Assembly: GCF_030247195.1 (NCBI RefSeq)
Contig: NC_080672.1
Span: forward strand, 744,001 to 808,000
Origin: Topomyia yanbarensis
Lineage: Eukaryota > Arthropoda > Insecta > Diptera > Culicidae
DNA: 64,000 bases
Direction: 5' to 3'
Shown here: piece by piece, positions 1 through 8,281 of the stretch
Layout of the letters: every line of letters begins with the position of its first letter
How positions within the stretch are numbered: the stretch's first letter is position 1
The notes under the pieces: model-generated
The model's input: only the letters and a program-made list of their open reading frames with translations
Database searches by the model: none
Told to the model about the DNA's origin: nothing
Translations under genes and position numbers: made by a program

Positions 1-1010
1 GTATAGAATAAATGCTCTTCCCCTACGAGGACAATCTGAGCATCTGGGCGGCAAACTTCAGATTGTCTAATTTACTGAGCCCTTCAGTTCTCTTGTGGCA
101 TTCAGTACCACTTCCTCGTTGAGCTTCCGACTGGTTCGCGAACTGCTCGGTCATGTCCCCGACGATAGATCTAGCCTACTCCGACGAAAACTTCCCCGGT
201 GAGAGAAGTTCGAGCCAACCAGCCAGGTGCTGCAGTCAGATCGGCGATTCCGGTAGAGTAGGGCATCCGGTTTGCTGGAGCCCCGGCGCGACTGGTGGTG
301 TATCGTCGCGGTCTCGTTTCCCGGCGGTGAATCTGACTGTAAGCTGACGGAGAGGTCCCAGACGAAAGAAGTTCTCCCGATACCTATTCTTATTTGGTTT
401 CAGTACCACAACTTCTTGAGCCCTTTGACTCCGTAACCGGTGCCATTTAGCACCGCTACTCCTTTAAGCCATTTAGTTCTCTTCTTGGGCCATTTAGGAC
501 TACTTCTATGATGGTCCATTCAGTCCTCGACTTGTTCGCGAACAACACGGTCTAGCCCCCGACGATGGACCTGACCTACTCCGACAGAGAATTCCCCGGC
601 GAGAGAAGTTCTCCTGAGATCGAGCTAATCAGCTAGGTGCCGAGGTCAGTTTGGCGATTCTGGTGAAGCAGGGTATCCGATGCACTGGTGCGCCGATGAC
701 CCGCGACTAGTGGTGTTTCGTCGCTGTCTACGCTGTCTAGTCCCCAACGGTGAATCTAGCTTACGCTAACGGAGAGTTCCATGGCAAAAAAAGTTTTCCC
801 AATATCGATTCTTCTTTGGTTTTCGCTATTTTTCTATCGGAACAACCGGTGGGGTACCGTGGTCGGTCTGACGAATCCGCATGGACCGTGACGCCCGGTT
901 CGCTGGCGTTTCGACGACTCATACTCGCTGCTCTGTTGCAGTCTATTCGACTAGTCCTCAGCGGTGGATCTAGCTTATACCTGCAGAGAGTTCCCTGGCA
1001 GTGATTACTC
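1..1010 (-). repeat. About five tandem ~200-bp units, probable 3' UTR of the R1-clade element
   Basis: A recurring block (a GTGRATCTAGCTTAC-like core followed by ACGGAGAGTTCC-like sequence) appears near 150, 320, 553, 745 and 960, giving a period of roughly 200 bp. The copies are clearly diverged. They lie just beyond the C-terminal end of the minus-strand R1 reading frame at 1281-2205, so I infer they are the 3' untranslated tail of that element. A similar block occurs near 5630-5690. Open frames of 60-90 codons here are not convincing genes. Confidence 0.6.
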
Positions 1011-1045
1011 TCCCGAAACCGTTGTTCGACGTCCATCATCTACAT

Positions 1046-1280
1046 CAGCGGTTCTCAACCTTTTTCGTACCACGGACCCCTTAGATATCACACTGGATTG
1101 CTGCGGACCGCCACAGATAAACATCAATTTTGTATGCTATCAATATGTTATTTTCAATTTGTTAGGAAACAAGATTTGAAATTTCAACATGCACTCGGAA
1201 AATATATTTTTCTTCGCGGACTCCCAGCAATGATTTCGCGGCCCCCTAGGGGCCCGCGGACCCCAGGTTGAGAATCACTG
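1046..1280. mobile_element. Small hAT-type MITE (235 bp)
   Basis: The element begins CAGCGGTTCTCAACC and ends GGTTGAGAATCACTG, so the ends are inverted repeats of the hAT CAG...CTG type. Next to the inverted repeats are GGACCCC and GGGGCCCGCGGACCCC segments that also pair. No coding capacity. Its ends match those of the larger element at 35860-37334, so the two belong to one family. The 8 bases on either side do not form a convincing duplication, which fits an old insertion. It lies at the end of the R1 coding remnant. Confidence 0.75.
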
Positions 1281-2205
1281 ATAATAATCATATATCCGTT
1301 TACTGCGTTCCACGTCTCTACGTCGCTTGTCATTCTTTAGGCTACATTATCCGGGTTGATGTCTGGTCCTCCCGTTTTAAGTAGCTCCCTGCACGTCACT
1401 TCAAACCTCGGACATTCAAAGACGCTCCAGGCACAGTGTTGACGTTGCGTACCCACACCGATGAAGATACTCCTTAAGCCGCCGTGGCTCGGTAGGAGCT
1501 GTTTCAGGTGGAAGGTCATCTCTCCGTGCTTTCTATTGACCCACGTCGACAGGTTTGGATGAGCCAGTAGGTCCACTTTCCTTTCTCCGTATTATCCCAT
1601 TCCTGCTGCTACGTCACCATCGAATCGATTGTCATCATCTTCCTCACGTTTCTGACGTTTCATTGATTGTAGCACTTGATATCCTCCGTCAGGTTAATGC
1701 AGATGGGGATCATCTCGGCGTCAAGGCATACTGCCTCTGGTACACAATCGCAACTCGTACGACCAGCAGTCTAAGCGTCCTGTTCAGCTTTTCGCGGTTT
1801 CACTGGGTTTTCAGCGCCGCACCCCAAGCAGGAGCCCCATATCGCAGTATCCATGACGAAACCCTAGATAAAGACCCGACATTTCGCATGTGTAATCAAC
1901 GTGGTTGTTAAAGCTCAATCAGTCGTCGATTATCACTCCCAGCTGCTTCAGTGCACGCTTCGATGCATTCACATGGCCTTCGATGGTGATCTGTATCCGC
2001 TGAACCGCTTTGCAGTTGCTTTCTAACAACAAATCCGTCTTGTAGTGAGCTATTTCCAGCTTGACCCGTTCATCCAGCTCTCGATCGCATCGATTGTCTC
2101 CGTCACCGACACCTCCATTTCTTCAAGTGTCTCACCGTTAGTGACAGATCGTCCCCGAAACCAACGATTTTCACTTTCCTGGGCAACCGCAGTGTTAAGA
2201 CCCCA
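1281..2205 (-). pseudogene. R1-clade non-LTR retrotransposon ORF2, C-terminal part
   Basis: Read on the minus strand from 2205 downward, the sequence resumes an R1-type reverse transcriptase just before its catalytic block (IVGFGDDL, normally FADD), then a block like LEIAHYKTDLLLESNCKAVQ, then a thumb/C-terminal region with ALKQLGVIIDD and VDYTCE. It ends with a 79-residue open stretch (1576 to 1337) containing FHLKQLLPSHG, FECPRFEV and PDINPDN, which resembles the R1-clade C-terminal domain; the zinc-finger cysteines are degraded. Several stops and frameshifts interrupt the frame. The catalytic Ala-to-Gly change and the stops make it a dead copy. The N-terminal half is at 4503-5560, across the inserted element. 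Confidence 0.8.
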
Positions 2206-2378
2206 CACTGATAGAATATATTCGTAAATCGCTAGGAATTAATTTCGTACAAACAACTTTCATAAAATATACGAATTTTTCGTACATATGATGAATCGTT
2301 CGTAGTTCTATCGAAACACTTTTATTTTTTATTACGAGTTTTTCGTGAAAACAACGAAATGACTTTCGTTGGCTTATT

Positions 2379-3203
2379 ATGAAACATCTTCATTCAGCAA
2401 ACGAGTCGTTCGCTGTTATATACGAAGCATTCCATGCCAAGCATCCTAAACCGCAGCAACATCAGTCGATCACCCAACATACTAGCATACAATCAACTGA
2501 AACTCCACCGGACCCAGCTCGGGCAACCAGCATCATTACCAACACAGATACCCCGCAAACCATATACAGATCGTTACCGCATATTCCGATTTTGAGCAAA
2601 CACATCACATCAACTCTACAGCCAGACTTTCCAACAGTAAAATTCGTCCACCGACCGATCAGAACCACCAAGAGCTTATTAAAACAGACCAAAGACCCCG
2701 TAAATCCGCTACAGCAATCAAATGTCATTTACAGCATACCCTGTGATCCATGTAGCATGACATACATAGGTATGACGAAAAATCAGCTGAAAACCAGACC
2801 GAGTGGACATAGATCGAATATCAACAAATACACCAGTCTGGTAAACAACCCGTCATCACACGCAGTCGAAGAAATAGCATCACTAGGGGAAAAAACGGCG
2901 CTCATCCACCATACCATCAACCTAGGACACAGCTTCGCTCTGGAGAGAACGAAAATCATTGACCGCACATTCCGATCTTCGGCTCTACCACTGCTAGAGA
3001 TGTGTCATATTGCCAATACACCCAACACAGTAAATCATCGCACAGACGTACAGGGCCTCAACACAACTTACGCTGGTATCTTACATGCAGCTAAAACCAT
3101 TACAGGCAATAGTAGATCGAAATCTAAAAGTTCTCCTAATGACACCAACACTGTAACAACAAAAGCTCTTTTCTCGACTTTGGGCCAAAATTGTATCGAT
3201 TAA
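2379..3203 (+). CDS. Penelope-like element fragment with GIY-YIG endonuclease domain
   Basis: This 274-codon open frame matches the C-terminal third of Penelope-like retroelement proteins. Residues about 65-115 form the linker before the nuclease (SLPHIPILSKHI, then a KD segment). The GIY-YIG domain follows: VIYSI at 116-120 as the GIY counterpart, a CDPC pair at 122-125, YIG at 129-131, Arg140, His144, and Glu in FALERTKIIDRT. The tail (LLEM.. and NHRTD.. blocks) also fits. The reverse transcriptase that should lie upstream is absent; the first ~20 codons look like flanking ACGAA-type sequence, so the start is arbitrary. GIY-YIG nucleases nick DNA for insertion of these elements. Although open, the fragment cannot mobilise itself. 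Confidence 0.82.
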   Translation: MKHLHSANESFAVIYEAFHAKHPKPQQHQSITQHTSIQSTETPPDPARATSIITNTDTPQTIYRSLPHIPILSKHITSTLQPDFPTVKFVHRPIRTTKSLLKQTKDPVNPLQQSNVIYSIPCDPCSMTYIGMTKNQLKTRPSGHRSNINKYTSLVNNPSSHAVEEIASLGEKTALIHHTINLGHSFALERTKIIDRTFRSSALPLLEMCHIANTPNTVNHRTDVQGLNTTYAGILHAAKTITGNSRSKSKSSPNDTNTVTTKALFSTLGQNCID

Positions 3204-3513
3204 GCTTTACACATCAAAATAGGTTTTCAAAACAATCGTTATAGTAGTGCAGTAGTGACGTCCATCTTTATCCAATGCAAATTCAGCCTATATTTTGCAT
3301 ACAATAGTAAGTCTACACAAAGAAATATTTCAAAATTTTGACTCTCATTTGTACCGTACATCACAGTAAATTCATGCATGAAAAAATAGTTCCCAGACAC
3401 CGTATCGTCGGACAGCGACATTCAAACAAAAAACGATAGACTTATAGTGAGTTTGCAATGTTTTCCAAAATGTATACTTTTTTTAAACGATCTTTTTTTA
3501 AATAAATAGTTTC

Positions 3514-3552
3514 CCTTGAAAAAGGCCAACACCACAAGGCCGAAACGTCGGG
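3514..3552 (+). other. Degenerate hammerhead-like motif downstream of the Penelope fragment
   Basis: The segment contains TTGAAAA, then AAGGCC, a short loop, GGCC and GAAACGTCGG. Penelope-like elements are known to carry hammerhead ribozyme motifs (CUGANGA, stem II, GAAA). Here stem II (GGCC/GGCC) and GAAA are intact, but the core CUGANGA reads TTGAAAA, with two changes at conserved positions. It is probably inactive and is the remnant of the element's terminal repeat, about 310 bp after the stop codon. Confidence 0.5.
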
Positions 3553-3916
3553 CAGTAAACAACCATCGTTTTGCTCTAAAAGACTGAGACAGCCGTTTTC
3601 AAGTAACTCAAAATATACGAATATCTTTATAATATTTACGACCACCATTCGTCAAACGTCAAAAGAGCAATATGGAGCAATTGTTGCTATACGTCAGATA
3701 ATTGTTATTGTCTGACTATTTAGTAGTCGTATCCGTGTGCGCCGGTTGCAGGAAGATTTCCTGAACCTCTTTCGCTTCCAGTTGATTCAGAATCTGGAGC
3801 AGTACAGAACCAGTTGAGCCATCGCGAACTGCTCGTTGATTTTGTATGAATAGTTTTGAGTTTTTCTCTGCCGGAGCAATATCGGAGCTGTCAAACATCG
3901 ATCCTGCAAGATCGAA

Positions 3917-4370
3917 TGCGACCAACGAAATCGTTTGTAATATACATAAACGTTTATTAAAATAAACGAAACATTTCGTTTCGTTCACGAAAACTAATGT
4001 CGATAACTTTCGTGCAATGTAAACTAAATAAGTAAAATTTACGAAAACTTTCGTTCATCAAGCGGCCATTTCTTCGTACCACAATAAAATCGATTTGGCC
4101 ACATCGATTTTTTTTAAATAAAAAGAACGATGTTGTCAAACATCCATCCCAAAAGATCGACTGAAAACAATAAGAGGCCAATAAATACAAAAGCTTTTCT
4201 AAGATAAACGAAAAGATTTCGTGCGACCAACGAAATCGTTCGTAATATACACAAATGTTTATTAAAATAAACGAAACATTTCATTTCATTCACGAAAAAT
4301 AATGTCGTTATCAACGATAACATTCGTGCAGTGTACATTAAATTTACGAAAGTTTTCGTTCACCATACGG
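3917..4370. repeat. Internal direct duplication, ACGAA/TTCGT-rich
   Basis: A block of about 140 bp (GCGACCAACGAAATCGTT..., then TTTATTAAAATAAACG..., then CATTCACGAAAA-type sequence) occurs at about 3917-4070 and again at about 4221-4370, in the same orientation with roughly 85-90% similarity by eye. It lies inside the terminal-inverted-repeat element and repeats the ACGAA/TTCGT palindromic pentamers seen at its ends. Minus-strand translations of the two copies share an ETKCFVYFNK-like string only because of the duplication. Confidence 0.7.
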
Positions 4371-4502
4371 CCATTCTTGTTCATAAAATGAACGAAACTT
4401 ACTATTTACAGGGCACGAAAATACTTCGTTGCAGAAAACGACGAATGAATTCGTGCATTGCATGATCGATTTAATTATATTTACGAATTTATATTATCAG
4501 TG

Positions 4503-5560
4503 CATCGTACATCCCATTCCAAAGTGTTGGAGAGGGAATGGAGCCCTGAGTAACGCCCGCTGCGACTCGCATTGCCTTCTGCCCTTTTGTTCGTCTGGTA
4601 CAGCAGTGCTCTACTCTGGAAGTAGTTCTTCAGGATCTGGCTCATTCTTTTATGCCACGCTGCGGCATTGGTCTATTTGAGGCTCGATGGCCCGGTGACT
4701 TCCCTGACTTTGGCAGCAACATCAGTTTCTGCACCTTCCTCATTTCGGGTATTACCATCGTCTAAAGACTTCAGCAGTAGCATCCTGAACATGTCCGGAT
4801 ATGCCAGGATCGCAGCTTTCAGCGCCACGGTTGGTATTCCATCCGGACCGGGGGTTTTCTTTGATTTTAGTCACATCGACGCGTCTTTGAGCTCGTTGTT
4901 AGTCACTTGCCACTCGACCGTGTTACCTCCTTTTCTTCGCCGTACGGTGTCGTTGCCAGGTAGTTGAATCGTGATTCGGGAAGAGACCCTCAACGATTAT
5001 CTTTAGCTTACCCGGGCATATTTCAGCTGGTGTCGACGGACCTCGTCTTCGTCATGACGACTCAGTACGCGTCCCCCAGAGATTGGCATTTATTTCTCAG
5101 CACAGCTACTTATGGCAATAGGCTTGCTAAGCTTGATCTCCCGTTTTAAAGAGTTGCGCTCCTCTCTCACTCTCCGATCTTGCGCTCTGAGCCCGCCTTC
5201 TGGTTCTAAGACAAGCAGCGTGTAGCGTACTGAATTACTCATTTAACCAGTAAGCTGCACGCCGTCTACTCCATGGCCCTAGTGTTCGTGACATTGTAAC
5301 GTCACAAGCCGTCACAATCCTTCTTGTTAGTCGTCAGCCGTATCAACGTACTTGATTCCGTTGTTCGTCGAACTAACTCAACAAAGAGGTTTTCGTTAAA
5401 GGCTTTCGTCTTCCACTTTAGCTTGCCGCCCGTCCTTCTTCGTGCTGCAGCAGGGTTCCATTGGCCGATGCGGTAGCGAATCGCCTGGGGATACTTCTCT
5501 CATACTCTCCAGTCCATGTTCGCCGTCAGTCAAGGACTACAGAATGTGGCGAAATTTCTC
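4503..5560 (-). pseudogene. R1-clade non-LTR retrotransposon ORF2, endonuclease/RT N-terminal part
   Basis: Reading from 5560 down on the minus strand: an end-of-endonuclease region (AARRRTGGKLKWKTKAF), a linker (RRAYWLN and LLVMTKTR-like blocks, LPES), then RT motifs equivalent to GPDGIPTVALKAAILAYPDMF near 4800-4870 and KNYFQSRALLYQTN near 4600, ending at the block corresponding to GVPQGSILGPTLWNGMYDA at 4503. Frameshifts and stops are frequent, and the stretch between the GPDG and GVPQGS blocks is much shorter than usual, so part of the palm is deleted. Together with 1281-2205 this was one element. Confidence 0.78.
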
Positions 5561-5875
5561 TCGGTACCGATATCCGTTTCGTGAACTATTGAGCTCCTAG
5601 CTCATCGCTTCGCCGCGATCTACTCGTTATAGTCCTCGGCGGTTGAGCTAGCCTCCACAACGTGCCGACAGGTAGGTGTCGAGTCTGCAGCCAATTTTGA
5701 CTACAAGAAAATATTTTCACAAGATAACTTTTGCAAATGAAACTTTGAGAATTTCATTTAAAATATTAGACATATTGAATTTTTTCAAATGTCTCCAAAA
5801 TATTTCGGGGGGGGGGGGGGGGGGGTTCGTCCCCCAACCCCCCCCCCCCCCTCCGCTACTATGCCACTGGCCTAG
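5561..5875. repeat. Spacer with R1-like repeat unit, AT-rich tract and a poly-G/poly-C hairpin
   Basis: At 5630-5690 lies one more unit resembling the ~200-bp repeats at 1-1010. It is followed by an AT-rich stretch and, at 5807-5851, a run of 19 G, TTCGT, five C, AA and 14 C, which could fold into a G/C hairpin. The CTCCGCTACTATGCCACTGG that follows resembles the end of a short mobile element. No gene is seen. Confidence 0.55.
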
Positions 5876-7124
5876 AGGTTATATTCGTATTTACAAAAAT
5901 AATCTTCTAGTGAAGAGTAAGTGTTCTTGGCTTATATAACCACATCAATTGTGATGTCTTTCAGACCGCGTTCTTCCAGTTGAATTCAATCGTTTGTTTC
6001 AACGAATTAAAGTAAGTTACTCCAAGAATTTTTACTGATTCTTTTATAATTAGCCATGAGAGAGTGCCATCATTACATTGCTGTCCAGTGTTCATGGCGA
6101 TCGTTTTTTGCAGGTTTAAAATAGCTCCTGAGCATAGATCATACGCTAAAAATGCGTGTTTTACAGTCTCTAGCTTTTGGTGTTCGACAATTATAATCGA
6201 AATATCGTCAGCATAGGCAACTACCAATTCGAGGGGATGATTGCAGATAGTAATCAGTTTTTCTAAAAGCGGATGCAGGTAGGTACAACACAAATAGGTG
6301 CATTCTAAGGGGATCACCTTGTCGCACGGAACATTTGATTGGAAACTCAGTGGTAAGGTTTCCATTTATTATCAAGCGAGAGTATGAGCTTCTGAATGTC
6401 TTTTCTAGGAAATTCACGAAACTAGGATTAAATTGCATACTGCGTATTGTATTCAATAGAAAACTTCTGTCCACGCGATCAAACGCATGATCCAGATCAA
6501 AGGAAACTAATTTTGCTGTTTTCCGTTTGCAATTAAGTTGCACTATCCGATCTTTGATTGAGTGCACAGCCGCAAATATGTTTATTTTGGAATTTGAACA
6601 TTTTTGGCTTGGGTTGAGAATATTGTTATCTTCCAGTATTCTCCCTAATCGCTGTTTCAAGATTCGCGCTAAAAGTTTGTAATCAAAATTCAAATGAGAA
6701 ATTGGTCTATATGCTTTAATGCTCTTGTCCTCAGATTTTTTTTACTTAGCACAACAACACCTTCCATAATTTTTTAGGAAATGTTTCCTTGTAAAGATTC
6801 GTTCAAAATCAAATTTAGCTGTGGATGGATAATATTAAAGGCCTTCATATAGAATTCTTTTGGAATTCTATCACAGACAGGCCACTTTCTAGAGGCACTA
6901 GATTTTATAGCAAAAAAGATTTCTGAAGTAGAAATCGGGTCCATTATTTTGTTGTTTGCTTCCGAATCAAATGGAATCACGCGATTGCAGGGAAAGTTGG
7001 TATTCGCCTGTACACATTTTTCAGTATATAACTCTTTAAAATATTCGAAAACATGGGTCTCTATTTCAGAATGGTTTGAAAGAAAGCGATCCTGATGCAA
7101 AATAGCTGTTATACAGTTTTTACT
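5876..7124 (-). pseudogene. L1-like non-LTR retrotransposon, reverse transcriptase part
   Basis: Minus-strand blocks run in order: a pre-RT region with EIETHVFEYFKELYTE (7060-7000), the block corresponding to GPDGIPKEFY written here as VCDRIPKEFYMKAF (6880-6830), LLARILKQRL (6680), a catalytic FDLDHAFDRVDR block (first catalytic Asp present, near 6500), CSVRQGDPL (6330), VAYADD (the second catalytic pair, near 6210), GAILNLQKT and ILGVTYFNS, and then KTSQLMWLYKPR after a stop. The VRQGDPL and AYADD signatures place it with L1/Tx1-type elements. At least three frame breaks and an internal stop make it dead. The endonuclease is missing. Confidence 0.85.
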
Positions 7125-8281
7125 TTGAGGCTGATTCCAATACGAGATAAGCGTTTGTTCATCAAAATCTTCCCCCCACAAGGAGTCTTTTATGTTAATT
7201 ACGTCGCTATATTGTGTAAGAAAGGAAACGATCTCTTGGTGTGTGATGTTTTCAGACAGGTCGTGTATTTTTACCTCCACGCCGTCATCATCCATTGTAA
7301 GTCGTACCTTGACCTTGGTTTGGTTAAGGGGTTATATACAAAGTTGGAACTCAAAAAATCGGAAAAAAAACATTATTGAATATTCTGAAAGTACATACAT
7401 TTGAAAATATCTGTGCGAAATTTCATCAAAATCGGAATACCGGATTTCAAACTACAGACGTTCGCGCAGCGCGTAGGTTCTTCTGCGAATGAAGGAAACA
7501 CAAAACTTTAAACGCAATTATCTCGGAACAAAGTTTTTTGAAAAGTACCGTTGCGGTGAACGTGATATCTCAAAAACCATTCATCCGATTTTCATAAAGT
7601 TTTTTTTTTGAATTGTTTGTATTTACATTCTTGTGTACTTGAACGGTTCCTTTTTCATCAATTTTTTTTTGACTTTTTGCAATAGATTTTTGATTAAAAT
7701 TTTGAACACAACAAAACTCAATTTTTTGGTCTACGTGTTTTTTGTAAAAAACAACATTTTTATTGAGAAATCGATCCGTTCAAGTACACCACAATTCATT
7801 TTTCTTCAATTTTTTTTATTTTTTTTTTTTTTATTTTAATTGAGTGGTTCGGCTTGGAGAGCGTTCACCGCAAACCTCTGCCAAAATAACACGCTTCGGG
7901 TGATAGGCCATAGCTCCGACAACCTTGAATATTTTTTTTAATTCAACTTGTTTTTTCGAACTTCGATAGTACTACCAACGAACTGTCTTTCGCTTTTCCA
8001 AATACAATTTGCATAAAACACTTTAAAAAAATCACGAACTTAGCTCAATTTTTCGTCACAACTTTGTATATAACGCCTTAACTTGAATTTCGTAACGTTC
8101 GTTATGCTGATCGACCACTTCCTGTGCGGTCTTCAGATTCACGCACTTTACTTGTTCACAGTTTAGTACGTGGTTCACCTGCAGGCGCTTCACTTGCTCG
8201 GGATTGAGACCAATAGTCTTGTGGATGAATGAATGTAGATCTTCAAACGAAGGTCTCCACGGGAAGTTACACAAGTCCACA
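7125..8281 (-). pseudogene. L1-like ORF1 remnant (RRM-like), interrupted by a MITE and fused to RT
   Basis: From 8281 downward the minus strand reads DLCNFPWRPSFEDLHSFIHK, then QVKRLQVNHVL and VDQHNERYEIQV; after the inserted element it continues KVKVRLTMDDD, VEVKIHDLSEN and IVSFLTQYSDVINIKDSLWG, then TLISYWNQPQ. These are ORF1 features of insect L1-like elements: the region before and inside the RNA-recognition-like domain. The zinc-knuckle part is gone: directly after NQPQ the frame runs into the RT-side linker at 7124 without a stop, so a deletion joined ORF1 to ORF2. Upstream of 8281 a TTTTTTCTAG/GTG junction resembles a splice acceptor, probably by chance. Confidence 0.78.
7328..8077. 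mobile_element. 750-bp TTAA-flanked MITE inserted in L1 ORF1
   Basis: TTAA is present at both edges (7324-7327 and 8078-8081). The ends read inward as GGGGTTATATACAAAGTTG and GGCGTTATATACAAAGTTG, differing at one base. Inside are further paired segments: TTGCGGTGAACG near 7550 against CGTTCACCGCAA near 7860, and GTGTACTTGAACGG near 7633 against CCGTTCAAGTACAC near 7770, so much of the element could fold back. Removing the element plus one TTAA restores the L1 ORF1 frame exactly. TTAA targeting is typical of piggyBac-type transposases; the GG ends are less usual. No coding capacity. Confidence 0.85.

Larger units (their letters stand above)
2206..4502. mobile_element. 2.3-kb terminal-inverted-repeat DNA element inserted in R1
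   Basis: Both ends start CACTGATA when read inward and end, 24 bases in, with ATTCGTAAAT; 21 of 24 positions match. The element is flanked by CA at 2204-2205 and CA at 4503-4504, a 2-bp target duplication. Removing it rejoins the two R1 RT halves at the expected place (after the block corresponding to LGPTLWNGMYD). The interior is rich in ACGAA/TTCGT pentamers on both strands. CACTG ends with a short duplication recall CACTA/EnSpm-like elements, but the class is not certain. No transposase of its own is visible; a Penelope-like fragment lies inside. Confidence 0.8.

Noticed and set aside
1046..1288. An 8-bp target duplication for the small hAT MITE
   Set aside because: ATCTACAT and ATAATAAT agree at only four positions, too weak to claim.
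7095..7404. Plus-strand open frames over the L1 relic
   Set aside because: They are shadows of the minus-strand L1 coding sequence and the MITE end.
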